In this document: positions 13,680 to 25,002 of the stretch, one piece after another | Position numbering within the stretch: the first letter of the stretch is position 1 | How the letters are laid out: every line of letters starts with the position of its first letter | Source: Sphagnum compactum | Taxonomy: Eukaryota; Bryophyta; Sphagnopsida; Sphagnales | Reading direction: 5' to 3' | Assembly: GCA_965153455.1 (NCBI GenBank) | Contig: OZ234498.1 | Coordinates: 19,096,001 to 19,160,000 of the forward strand | DNA: 64,000 bases | Position numbers and translations under genes: made by a program | Notes under the pieces: model-generated | Databases searched by the model: none | Told to the model about the DNA's origin: nothing | Seen by the model: only the letters and a program-made list of their open reading frames with translations

Positions 13680-14200
13680 ACAAATGCCTTCAACTAACAA
13701 TAGACACAATATGAAAACTTTTAGCTAGCTAAAACAAGCAAATAGTTGAATGTTACATATAAAAAACAATGATCACTTTTAGCCAATATTAGACAATAAA
13801 GCAAGGAACACTTCAAATAACCAAAAAAGAAAAGAAAAAGAAAAAGAAGAAGTAAATGTTTACACATAGGAAGCCATGAACACCTTTAGCCAATAGTAGA
13901 TAATAAAACAAGAAATGTTTTCAACTAGAAAGAGAATAAATAATGAATGCCTTCACATAGCAAACGATGAACACCTTCAAACAATAGTAAACAATAGAGC
14001 AAAGAATGTTTTTAGCGATAAAAAACCAAGTAAGCATTCAAATGCTTGCATGTCAAAAATCATGACAATTTTCAACTAATAGTAGATAATAAAACAAGGA
14101 ATGTTTTTTATTAAAAAAAATTCAATGAGCACTTGCACATTGAAAATTATAAACATTTTGAACTAGTAGTAGATGATAAAGCAAGGAACACATTTAAGGA
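13680..14200. repeat. Diverged tandem repeat, about 90-100 bp, six copies
   Basis: The phrase 'caatagtagataataaaac' with variants (aatattagacaataaagc, aatagtaaacaatagagc, agtagtagatgataaagc) recurs at about 13780, 13890, 13985, 14080 and 14165, followed each time by 'aaggaatgttttt' or 'aaggaacac'. Units are strongly diverged. No coding content. Confidence 0.65.
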
Positions 14201-14893
14201 ACAAAAATGTTGACAACAATAGGTGAAAAGAATAATGAGTTATGTGAAAAATTGATGTGAACAAGGTTACTTTTGGACAAACTTTCACATGGTGAATTCT
14301 TTTTTGAAGATGCATAAAACATGAAATTTTGTGATTGAAAAGGATTTTGGGTCCATTTTTTGAAATAAAAATAATTAAACTAACCACATCTATACCAAAC
14401 ATTTCCTAGGTTGCCACTTGTAACAACCTTTTTGTTGTATCCCACATGGGATAGTCACCATTTGATGCTAATTAATGTTGGGGACCCTTGCTAGAAGACC
14501 TGTATAAGGAATTTGAAAACAAAAACCATGAATGTGAAAAAGTTGTGTAAAGAGAAAACTACATGAGAAAGTGGTGAGAGAAAGAAGAGAAGCCTGTGTG
14601 AAAAAGGTGTGTGAATGAAGATGAAAGGCCATTTGAGCTCAAGGAAAAGATGAAGAAAACAACTCTAAAAAAAGTGAAGCAAAAGTTGTTGGTGCCCTAA
14701 AAAATTGTGATGATAAAGAGAGGTAGTGGGTTGGAAGGTAAGCATAATGATGAATGGAAGTAAGTGTGCTCTACCAACAATGTTAGCATTATGGTTAGCA
14801 TAATGGCTATGATTGTAAGTTAGAAAGTTAGATTGTAGTGTGAAAAGGTTGGAATGGTGGTCATTATCACACATTAGGGCCTATCACAAACAT
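14201..14893. other. Intergenic DNA
   Basis: Nothing is clearly recognised. Text at 14430-14520 ('cccacatgggatag', then 'gggacc' and 'agaagacctgtataagga') has the look of a retroelement LTR leader, but no matching second repeat or primer binding site was found. Confidence 0.45.
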
Positions 14894-14963
14894 AAGCTAT
14901 CCTTAGGTGCGAACTCACCTCTAGCTACCTATCCTTAGGTGCAAACTTACCTTTAGCTACCTA
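14894..14963. repeat. About 32-bp tandem duplication, TAGG-rich
   Basis: Two adjacent copies of 'tatccttaggtgcraactya' followed by 'cctytagctacc', at about 14899-14930 and 14931-14962. Followed to 15020 by more ACCTA/GGTAG text of the kind also seen at 3800-4015 and 62585-62765. Confidence 0.75.
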
Positions 14964-15020
14964 GATAGTAATCACTTAAATTCCCTACCTATTTACCTAT
15001 TGTACTTTGCCCAATTACCC

Positions 15021-16560
15021 AGGTAGTGAATGGGGTAGTGTTTTTTAGGAGGCATCTTGCAAGCTATAAGGCATTTCAACTATTTTGTTGTTTAAGAAGA
15101 CTAGCCTCACAATTTCAATTTTCAGTTTTGGGACTTCTTAAAGACTTTTGTGTAAGAGAGCTTGAGCAAACAAGGATCTGCTTGTTTTTTAATTTTGTGT
15201 TTGTTTTATGATTTTGGCTTGAACTTTGGTTGTCTGGAAATGAATGCAAGGCTTGTTTGTGTGAGTCCATATTCCATAAACAAGAACCCCTCTTTTACAA
15301 GGCAGGGTTTTTGCTGTTGCCCTGCCTGGCACTATGCCAAAGGGGATTCTGGGGAGTTGCCTAGTGCTGGAAGGGGAGGGTGGTGGGGCGGGGTCATTTT
15401 GGCAACACCAATGACCTTCTCACATTTCTACAATTGGTGCTTTCAAAAGTATTAACTAGAACACTAACTTCATTTATTTTAGAAGTACTCTAATTGTTAT
15501 AACAACCAATTGTGTTGTCTTAGTTTCAAGTAATAATTTGGAATAAAATTTGCCTTTCTCCAAAAACAAAGAAAAATTGCTAAATCCTTGAGAACCTTGT
15601 CTCCAAGAGATAATGGATTAATAAAAATTTCCATACATGTTTCATAATCTCAAGGTTGAACCACTTACATGGAATTACCCTTAAACACTCAAGGACTACA
15701 AGTATCACCATTTCTATTGTGTGAAACATGAAGTGATTCAATGGTCAAATTAGGATGAAGGCACTATGTTGAAGCCACCCCAATCAATCTCCTAATTCAA
15801 TACATACACCACAATAGCAAATATTAATTAGGTAATTGGTGCTCGAGCAGTTGGGTTACTGGACATAGCTGATGTTTAGGGCAGGTATATAAGTGGGAAC
15901 TCTGGCCAGCCAATGCCATGCTGCTATGCCACCCAACTCCCCCAAATATCTCTTACAATTTCAAAATATTGCTTGAACCACAAATGTATGATATAAAAGA
16001 TAATCAAATGTTGATTTGACCAAAACTTTGTTGCAATGTAAAAGGCAAGACATATCCCAACACATTAACAAATGGTATTGATCAAGACACAACCCAACTC
16101 AAAAATGTTTAACAAACACAAGAGTTATTGGCATTATAGGCCATGAAACGCGTAACTGGGAATGAAAATTTAACAAAGCAAATTAAGTGGGACCCAAACT
16201 AGTCTTTCCACCAATTTTGGTGGTAAACCAATTTTCATCACGGTCTTTCCTTTTTCATAAGCTCCGTCACTGCTGCTACATATATTTTCACTGCTGTTAC
16301 CTGTACAGCGACTATAATTAGTCTCAAACCTTGTGTATGAAATGCTCAAACTCAGCATTTCATAATGAGATTTAATACAATTTCCTGACTTTGCAAATAC
16401 CACTGAAAGAGGGGACAAGGGCTGAAAGCAGGGCCAAAGACAGGGTGACTTTACAGATAAGTCTAATATGTCAAGAGTGATCTGAAAAATATTGTTCAAC
16501 TAAACAATGGGAGCAATGTCCAAATTAGAATCCTTTTCAAGGACGATTTTCTGTTTCATA
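15021..16560. other. Intergenic DNA
   Basis: ORFs of 60-110 codons (15026-15455 plus, 16170-16499 minus) show no domain. Less AT-rich than its surroundings, notably 15290-15400 and 15840-15940, where imperfect inverted repeats around 'gttgggt' and 'acccaac' can be seen. No gene is called. Confidence 0.5.
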
Positions 16561-16965
16561 TTAATTAGTTTGGGGTGCCTCACAAGTCCAACTTTTTCTT
16601 CTTGCAATGAGCCAATTTGATTGGTCCATTGCAAAAAAAAAGTTAAAACTTTGGAAAATTCTATGGAAAGATGGAGTGCCTCCCCCTTTGGCCCACATAT
16701 ATAGGTGAGAAGGGGAGGACTTTGGGCAAAACATATGGGATGAAAGCGAGGTGCTATGGGGAACACATTGAGAACCTAGAGAACATATTGGGGACCTCAT
16801 GAGAACTTGATGCAAACATGTTGGGAACAAGGGAAAAATGAAAAAAATCCTCAGGCCCCCCCCCCTCCAAAACTTAAAAGAAAAAAAATCAAGGCACTTT
16901 GAGTGCATGTTGAGCCTTCCCATTGGCTGCATGAAATTTCTATTTCCAAAACTGTTTGTCACCAT
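16561..16965 (-). repeat. Dispersed repeat, copy 1 (coding-like)
   Basis: On the minus strand this encodes an open 134-codon frame containing a SQCVPHSTS-like and a CEAPQTN-like stretch. A plus-strand frame at 27560-27808 has SQCVPQYVPNRTS and LGVPQLIN in the same order, and the DNA keeps 'gttcccaatatgttc' and 'ttttgccc'-type blocks. The two are diverged copies of one dispersed element. No domain is recognised, and a C-run lies at about 16856-16867 inside it. Confidence 0.5.
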
Positions 16966-18570
16966 TTTTGGCCTGGACTAATACCCCCATTATAAACTGG
17001 GGGGGGGGGTACTTATTTATTGGTACCATTGTGTGGCTCCAATATGAAAAGCTTAGGGAAAACATTAAGAAAAGGAAGAATGACACAAAGTTTCATTCAC
17101 CAATAATGAAGACCAATTTTGTTTTTCATGTCATGTCAATTATTGCTTGCTCTTGTTCGAAGGCTTTGATTTAGAGACAAATTGTAGACACCCAAAAGTT
17201 AGCAATAGGGCCCAAATGGGTTTGAAATTTAGCTTGGCTGTTTTGTTGGCCCTATCCCTGGAGACTTTGCATGGGTGTAAGAACCAAGAATTGAGTTATT
17301 ATTTTGGCTTGAGTCTGGGACAATGGGCTGTAGTCTACTCTCTAACCTTTTTTCAAGAATCAAATTCATTTTTGCTTTCAAATTACATTTCCATGTTACA
17401 CAATGCTATCATCTCTCATTGTTTGAACCACTATTGGCCAGTTCTTGGTTTTTATGAGAACTGTCAGGTTTGGATCTAAAGTTTAAAAAATAAAATGACA
17501 AACCCTTTAGTTTCTACGTTCAATCTTTGTGAAAATCTTTGATTTTGGGTTTAGGTTAGGGTTCGTTTCGATTTATTTTTGAGGATGATTTATTTCTAAG
17601 TGATTTTCATTTTTAATTTATTTTTAGTGTTCTCATCAAGTTCCCAAAAGGTTTTAATGTTGTTCATATCAAAATTTCAAAACTTTTCAATGGGTTCCCA
17701 AAGTTTGCAAATTGTTCTCCAACTTGTTTCCAAGAGCAACAAGAGAGAACAACATAGGGATTGCTTAAAGATCATTTTAGTGCTACAATGGGGGATGTTC
17801 TTAAATATTAAAGCTTGGGGCTAGGACCTAAGACTCTAAAACCCTAGAACTCAGACATATGAACCTAGAAACCCTAACCCCTAAACCCTAATCTTAAGGC
17901 TTGAACCTTGTGAAAAAACCTTAAGACTTGTTGAGTTCGGGTCCATGCAAAACCATTAGGTCTGAGTCCATGTAAAACTCATTTGGTCCAGTTCCTGGCT
18001 AGGTCCGGGTCCATGTAAACCTATTGAGTCGGGTTCTTACGCTTGGACCTAGCTTGAAACTTGGAACAACCAACATTGGTTTGAACTAGTGTTGGCTGGT
18101 TATTGAGTTTCAACCTAGTTTAATCAACCAATGTTGGCGGGTTCTTGAGTTTTGAGCCGGTTACGAACTAGGTTATCAATCTTATGACACTTAACATTTT
18201 TATAATAAAAACCTATATATATATGTATATATCATTTTGCTAAAAATCTTATAATCGGTTAATTAATAACCAACATGATAACTGGTAATTATGAACCAAT
18301 TATTTGATAACTTACTATTATTATGCATAATTGACGATTATTTACCCCCAAAATATTGATAACCTAATGGGCATTCAAATTTGTTTTTGATATTGAGATT
18401 GATAACTTAACTAGCTTCAGATTGTTTTTCCAAAAAAAAAAAAAACCCTACTCAAGAGTTATGAAAAGAAATCAATAGCCTGCCAACACCGGTTTGAACT
18501 TTGAACCTGCCATCGAAGTTGCACAAAACAAAATGAATCTGAACTTGAAGCCAAACACATTGTGGTGAAC
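16966..18570. other. Intergenic DNA with telomere-like words and short repeats
   Basis: G-run at about 16999-17009. Degenerate telomere-type words (AAACCCTA, AACCCTAA, TAAACCCTAA) are scattered at 17836-17893 but do not form an array. At 17938-18035 the phrase 'gggtccatgtaaa' recurs three times, and at 18065-18140 'aaccaacattggttt' and 'accaatgttgg' form an imperfect inverted pair. No gene. Confidence 0.5.
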
Positions 18571-18576
18571 TGTATA

Positions 18577-19272
18577 GGGTAGCCAGGCCGGTCACCGAAC
18601 ACTTAGTGTCTCAGAGGTCTGCGAATTTCTGGAGAGTGCTCCTTTGAATTTCATGCCCAAAGAGGAATTTTAGGCCTACTATTTGCGCAGCCACAGAGGT
18701 CTGCGAATTTCTGGAGAGTGCTCCTTTGAATTTCATGCCCAAAGAGGAATTTTAGGCCTACTATTTGCGCAGCCGCAGAAAGTTGAATCGTTGAAAGAGA
18801 TGAAGAAATGAGTCAGATATGACCCTCCAAAGTAGCCGGGGGGGGGGGGGGGGTCAAATGGCGCAAACGAAAAACCATCGAACTCTTGGAAGACTATTAT
18901 CGAACACGCAAAGAAAAAGGTCTTTGAAAGTCGCTCTATTTCCTTTATGGTTCAAAGATGATTTGTAGATTATAAGGTTGCACTCTTATAGCACTTTAAA
19001 TCACTTAAATTGAACAAGAAATGAGAAAGCTATGAGCATTGAAAGTCAGAGGGGTAGAAGAGAAGAAAAACGCGTTTTATAACTTGGAAAAGCTTTATTT
19101 TCTTCTTGCTCTTCTATAATTACTCCTTTGCCTCTGCTGTTCAAAGACGAATGGGAGAGCTCAAGTTAGCGCTCCCATGACGGTTTAAGTCACTCAAAAT
19201 GAAGAAGAGATGAGGAAGATAGTAATAAATTGTTCGGTCTTAGGTGATGTTCGGTCATAGGACACACTACCC
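18577..19272. mobile_element. TA-flanked non-autonomous TIR element
   Basis: The left end GGGTAGCCAGGCCGGTCACC and the right end, in reverse, GGGTAGTGTGTCCTATGACC are imperfect inverted repeats that both continue into GAACA. The element is bordered by TATA on the left and TATATA on the right, compatible with a TA or TATA target duplication. There is no transposase. The interior carries an exact-period 82-bp tandem duplication (18612-18775), a 17-base G run (18838-18854) and two diverged copies of a 100-bp segment (about 18935-19035 and 19120-19225). Superfamily is uncertain (Tc1/mariner-like or PIF/Harbinger-like). Confidence 0.55.
18612..18775. repeat. 82-bp tandem duplication, near identical
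   Basis: Copies 18612-18693 and 18694-18775 begin with CAGAGGTCTGCGAATTTC and differ at only one or two bases near the ends. It is far better conserved than other repeats nearby, so the duplication is recent. It lies inside the TIR element at 18577-19272. Confidence 0.9.
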
Positions 19273-19279
19273 TATATAT

Positions 19280-22200
19280 GATGCACGTTACAGCTTTGCC
19301 AGTAGGCTGATCATTGAATCCACTCCCTATCCATCTAAGTTAACCAAGGTCCATCTCAGTTAACCAAGGAAGAACTTTTATAAATAAATAAATAAATAAA
19401 TGAAGGAAAGAATTTTTGTTTTGTTGGCCTTTCACATTTGTGGGGTTGGCGTGGGGGTGGCGAAGACACGGTGAGGAAGACATGATAACGGATACGGAGA
19501 GAGTCGGTCCCTCTAATCAGTTTAAGAAGTTGTAGTAGTTTGGGGTTTTATCCGATCAACTTGCATGACAAACATAATATTAGACTACAAGATACTTAAA
19601 CACATCCCGAAAAGATTCATGCCACCCCATCTTAAGTTGTGTGCCATGGCGGCCATGGTTGTTGATCACATGGACCCGAACCACATTAACCCAAGGAGCT
19701 TTGTGCTCCCCAATATAATTGCATGCCCCAAGCCGAGGGGCGGTTATTTCTGGAATGCCCCACTCGGAGGGTGTTACCTTGCATAAAGCACTGGCAAATT
19801 ATAAACTAATTCATTAATTAATTAATTAATTTTCCTGCACACCACCGTATTGTGAAAAAAAAATGAAGAAAAGAGCCTGGGCATTCTGAAAAATTAAATG
19901 CCCAAAACTGGGGCATTCCGAAACAACACCTTGGCTTCCGAGGACAGATTCCGCTTGATAGCATGCCCTCCAGAAACATTTAAAAAAAATTCTATGCGTG
20001 CTTTCCACAGCCGGAAGGGGTTGGCAGTGGCCACTATGATTAAATAATACTAGTTAAATAATTGGAAAATAGGTATCCACCTTGGGAGTTGCGAACCTGT
20101 TGAGACACACTGGTTTTAATCCCTTAAAGTGTATGACTCAGAAACCGTTGCCAGTTCCGATTATACTTCGTGCCAACTTCCAAGTAAAACCGTAACAAAA
20201 TTTAGCTTCCTATCACACAAAAGTTTCTCGTGTGCGACTTAATTTTCAACCTAGGGGCGCGCAGTCGGCACTTACGCATCTAAAGTGTTTTGTAGTTTGT
20301 TGATTGTTTCCTTTGAAAACCACTGGCAACTACACACTTTCCACACTTAAAAATAAATAAAAATTACACATCCCGTATCACGCAACCCAAGTTTGGTGAA
20401 TGACAACTTTTAGTTGCAATTGCACAATTTTAGAGAATTAAGACTCTCATTTTGGACCCTCGTTTGGGTGGAACCTAATAATTTAATTTATCATATTATT
20501 TTAAACAAAATAAACATTTATTTTCCATTTATTTTCTCATTTTCTCGTGAAGATGATTTTCAATGATATATGATTAAGGGATTATTTTTTCTTAAAAAGT
20601 TATGGATTTCAATCGATATTTTGTGACCCATTAAAGCCTATTTCCATTAGGCTGATGTGGTCATGGTTACCACTGAATGTTCTAATATAGAACTCTAATG
20701 GACAGCCACTAAAATGGAGCCTTGTTTCTTGCTGCATAAATATGCTACATGCATTTTTCATTGCACAGTTAGCAACTGGAATGAAAATATGTAATTAATG
20801 TTTTTAAAAAAAGGAACATTTCATATGTAATGAAACCTTTTAAAGAACTTTAAGAAAAACATTTTATATGTTTTCATTAAAAATGACAGACGGTCTCACC
20901 TTCTAGTGACTGACTCATCGTTTGACACAGCAACTCACAGAGCTCTAGCCTTGACCTGTAGAGTTGTAAGAATATTGTGAATACAGCTAGATGGAACAAA
21001 TGTAATGAAAAGCTGCTCTTGAGGCGGAATGGAAAGGGGCCCTAACTCTCAAAGATTTGAAACAAAAGTAGAAAAAAATAACCAAGCAGACAGAGATTTT
21101 GTAAACTAGACAAATGGGTTACTAGACAAATGGGTTTGTCTGTGGCTGGTCTGGCAGTAGCACCCTCCCTTCATTGGCGTTTGCAACAACATTCCATTCC
21201 TTGAAGTTTAAGAGTATAGGCGTCTGCTGTCCATATAGAGAGAAAATAGAGCCTGACGTGTAGAATCTGCACCAAAGAATCCTACAGAAAGTGCTAATTC
21301 TCTCTCTCCTATTCAGACATCAAAGGATGCCCATGCAGAATGAATAGGCCAGAATAGGCAGGTAGGTATCTATCTAACTGGGGTTAGTGTCAGTAGTCCG
21401 TCAAGCTGCTGGTTACTTACTTACAACTCCTTCCTTGGTGCCAGAACTGCTTGCAGGTACACTAACCAGTGCAAGAAGAAGAAGAAGAATGTTGTGGTGA
21501 AGTTTGCCAACAAAGCTATGATCACTCAGTGTGTGTCTCATTGAACTCAGAGCTTGTTCCCTGCTCTACATACATTTTAATTTACATAAATGTACAAGAA
21601 TTTTTTTATAAAAAAAAAGGATAAAAACTTAAAGTTAAACTAAGATCATTAAGTGTTTTGAAATGATTTTTTTGTGAAAATATGTGAAAGTAAGAACTTG
21701 AGGGGTGTTGAAAACCTTCATAAAAACTGTTGGAATAATTCCACTAGGTAATCAAATTTTTTTAAAAAAAAAACTCTTTTCTTTTTCCCAAATTTTTTGT
21801 GATGTAGTCAGTCACACTGGCGATTTACCCACAAAATTTGGCTACAACTTCGAGAGGAGAGTAGAAAAATGATAAGAATCCTGCTATATTTTGGCAACAT
21901 GCTGGAACTCATATTTGTCTAGATATGACAACAATTTCAGAACCTTTTTTCCTCAAAATCTAGCAACTTTGGCACATTTCATTCAAAACATTCCTTTACA
22001 TGAGATGCGATGCATTTTTTGGTCACCAAGTAGCAAAAATCCCCTCCCCCTCCACAATTAAAAAATAAAATAAATTGTTGTATAATATTACAATAGCATG
22101 GTAGAAATGAAAATATTTTAGAGCATGACAAAATAATAGTTTGAAAAAATAAGAATTTGAATGTTTTTGAAAAAAAAATTAAAAATTCATTTTGTCAATG

Positions 22201-22840
22201 TGGAAGCTGACCCTAGGTTACCCTACATCCTCTAGGTTCTCTTGCAATATAAGTAAGGAGGGAGGGATGGTGGTGGTGGTTCTGTTGTCTTTATGGAAAG
22301 TGTTTTTTTATGGTTTCACTTTGTCGACTGTCCCTGAGTATCTTTGCTAGGATGGCCATGGTTTGGCTGTTTTGAGACACAAATGGTGGCGCCAGGTGCG
22401 GGAAGAAAATAATATTATCATGAAAATCCTCACGTATAGAATAATTTGGAACTTCTTGACGTAAGAGGTCTTGTTTGTGTCAAGTTTCAACCCCAAAAAG
22501 ACAACACACCTTATTAGTTGGGAAAATTGATGATTACCCAGCTGGGATAGTGAATACATTCAATAGGTGGCACATACTTGAGAGAGTTCATAATTGCTTT
22601 TCAATGGGCAATCTTACATGTATAATAAGCAAACAAGGGTTGCACCTCGCAACCAGAGTTGGGTGGGTCTTTCATTTGATTGGAGAACCTCTGGTTGTTC
22701 GGATTGTGATTCCCATTTTGATTCTGAAAATGTCAAATTGGGTGAACCAAAACCAACTAATGATTCTTACGTGCCAAAGCAAGTATCCACCCAACATTGA
22801 TTGCAACTTGTAATCGGAGGGTGAGGGGTAGGACTTTCCT
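19280..22840. other. Intergenic DNA with small inverted and tandem repeats
   Basis: Includes a 22-bp near-exact tandem pair around 'ccatctaagttaaccaagg' (19331-19372), an AAAT microsatellite (about 19380-19400) and an inverted pair around 'tttctggaatgccccac' (about 19748) and 'ggggcattccgaaac' (about 19910). Plus frame 19565-19786 and the frames at 22475-22813 have no recognised domain. The stretch 20900-21550 is closer to average composition but shows no exon-like frame. Confidence 0.5.
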
Positions 22841-22844
22841 TAAG

Positions 22845-22945
22845 TATGGGGCCTAGGATGATACTATAGCGAAGTCGAGCATTACATTTTGGGTTTGGGA
22901 ATGTCCCCCACCTTTGAGCTTTACTCATCACAAAGCACTAGGCAA
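22845..22945 (+). repeat. Direct repeat A of a spaced pair
   Basis: Contains 'ggggcctagga', 'tttgggaatgtcccccacc' and 'gagctttactcatcac'. A second copy in the same orientation lies at 23778-23880. Between them are two hairpins built on the word 'ggtgtaag'. The pair may be terminal repeats of a short retroelement (TRIM-like) or two dispersed copies. Confidence 0.45.
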
Positions 22946-22993
22946 ACGCTATGGTGAACCTAAACATACCTCAATCACAAAAGGTGTAAGGAA

Positions 22994-23024
22994 GGTGTAA
23001 GAAGGCAACTATTCTTCTTACACC
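22994..23024. repeat. Hairpin, perfect 11-bp stem
   Basis: GGTGTAAGAAG (22994-23004) pairs with CTTCTTACACC (23014-23024) around a 9-base loop. A second hairpin using the same word lies at 23615-23672. Confidence 0.7.
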
Positions 23025-23614
23025 TACTCCGTAAGACTTGGAGGGATCTTACACAGATAAGTAGGTTGAACTTCACTCTCACTTTTAGGAGTAATCATAT
23101 TATCCTTCCTCCGTATTCATGGATATAAGGTCTTGTCCAAATACACTAGAAATTTCTCCCAAGTTGTTGTCTTTCTAACATGAAACATTAATTACCAGTA
23201 TGCTTTGTGTACATATCATTAGCAAGGTTCAGCAAAGATGAATTCCCTTTGTTTTTTGGCAATCATTTTTCTATGCTTTGAGGGAATTTGGAAATTACCT
23301 TTTACCAATGTGGAACTTAATGAAGGTTGCTAAATTGTCATTACCAAGTGAGTTTTAAGGATGAATAGTTTGTATTGAGCTTTCATGTGTTAGCAACCTA
23401 TTTGGATCCATCAGCTAAGAAATCAAAGGGGTCTTAAATTAAACTGTAATTTGGAGGGAATTTAGTAAGATTAGAATCTTCATACCACATGCATCGAGCT
23501 TGATCATAGGATGAAAACAAGGGAAACTAAACATAAAACATGTGCAAAAATTTCTCATTGTATTTGGAGAGCATCTTATGTCTACAGATATCCCTCCTAC
23601 AAAAGAGAAGGCAT

Positions 23615-23672
23615 CTTACGCCTACTCCTTAAACCCATATTATCCCTCCCACTCTTATGGAGTAGGTGTAAG
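23615..23672. repeat. Inverted repeat, 14-bp arms
   Basis: CTTACGCCTACTCC (23615-23628) pairs with GGAGTAGGTGTAAG (23659-23672), one mismatch, with a 30-base spacer. The arm is the reverse complement of the word in the hairpin at 22994-23024. Confidence 0.65.
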
Positions 23673-23777
23673 GACCGTCCCGCTCCTATGGGTCCTAATA
23701 TAGGTACGTTTAGATTCATGACAAGTTCACCTTTTGCTTGGACTTTAGGATAGTTAAAGTAGATGGGTGGGTGACAT

Positions 23778-23880
23778 TCCCAATATGTGGGACCTAGTAC
23801 CAGCTCATCCTATGCCCCTTATCTTGGGAATGCCCCCATCCTAGGGCTTTAGCAAGTACACAAAAGGGCCACTATATTAT
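23778..23880 (+). repeat. Direct repeat B of a spaced pair
   Basis: Contains 'gtgggacctag', 'cttgggaatgcccccatcc' and 'gggctttagcaagtac', matching repeat A at 22845-22945 in the same orientation about 930 bases away. Diverged by substitutions and small indels. Confidence 0.45.
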
Positions 23881-24669
23881 TATATACCTTAAAAGAGCGG
23901 AGGCAAACAAATGCCATGAACAATGTTCAAACAAGACCCACTCACTCCTCTTGTTTAAACAAGAGTTTGCAAGGCATTTTCTTTTTCTTTTGTACAATTA
24001 GTTTCTTCTTGTTTTGCACTCTTTGATTATTGCTCTTCTGGATTCTATCACCTAATTTCTATTACTTATTTATTGTTTCCATTCCATTCACATTGACAAG
24101 GGGTTGTTTTTTTTTCAATTTTGTAATACCAAAAAAGTTGAGAAAAATTTCCAATGTTTTTTTTTTGGGAAAAATTAGTCAAATTGAAACTTTAAAAAAC
24201 TAGGGTTTCCAAAAGCTTCCCAAATTTTTTTTGTCAAAAAAAGAGAAAGAAACACCTCTCTCTTTGACATTGGGCCTACCTGCATAGTAGGTAAGCTACA
24301 CTACTTTGTTGGGTGAGTATTTAGGTAGCTAAGCCTAGAGTTAGCTGTCAGATCTCGTCTGGTGATTGGTCTGCCTTTTTGTTTTCCACCCCCACCCCAT
24401 TTTTTGCTTGCTTTGTTTGTTTTCTGTCGTCTCACTATGCTTCTTTCAGCCAAGTACCCCCCCTAGCTGACCTTGCAATGGATTTCTAGATAAGTTATTC
24501 CCATAACATGCTAATTTATTTATTGGGATAAATTGATTGGGGGGGGGGGGTGGCCTCCTTTTCTCTCTCCAAAGAAGGGGGGTTTTGGATTACTCCATCC
24601 ACCCACATTTTAAAAAAAACACTAATTTGGAACATTAAAAGGTTGTCCATATAAAAGTCACCTTATCTT
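23881..24669. other. Intergenic DNA
   Basis: Contains TAGG-type text at 24278-24345 and a 12-base G run at 24539-24550. No open frame or domain is recognised. Confidence 0.6.
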
Positions 24670-25002
24670 GGGCCTAGTTTGACCCTATAATCCCCTGTTT
24701 CATCCCCACTTTGAGCAGTGTAGCCCTAAAGTGAGCGAAACTGGGTATCATCAGTTCAGAAGATTTGCAGGACCTTCTTATCTGGAGATAAGAGGCTTGA
24801 TTTAGTGAAGAATTAATTATACAGGAAGCTGCCAAGGCACAGGTAAGTTAAGGCAAATCCAAAACTGAGGGTGAAACTCCTGTGAGGCAAAATTTAGGTG
24901 AGAAAAGTAGTTGGGTCCCTCCTTTTTTTTCTCCCCTTTTCACGTGTACTGTTTTCATCCTGACCATTTATTTCATCCCCACTTTAGGCGAAACTAGGGC
25001 CC
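24670..25002. mobile_element. Possible short TIR element
   Basis: The left end GGGCCTAGTTTGAC and the right end, in reverse, GGGCCCTAGTTTCG form an inverted pair 333 bases apart. The ends are reminiscent of Tourist/PIF termini. Inside, 'tttcatccccacttt' followed by 'gcgaaact' occurs twice in direct order (about 24699 and 24971). No clean target duplication was found (CTT left, AAT right). Confidence 0.35.

Noticed and set aside
17836-17893. Interstitial telomere array
   Set aside because: There are only a few CCCTAAA-like words with irregular spacing; no array.
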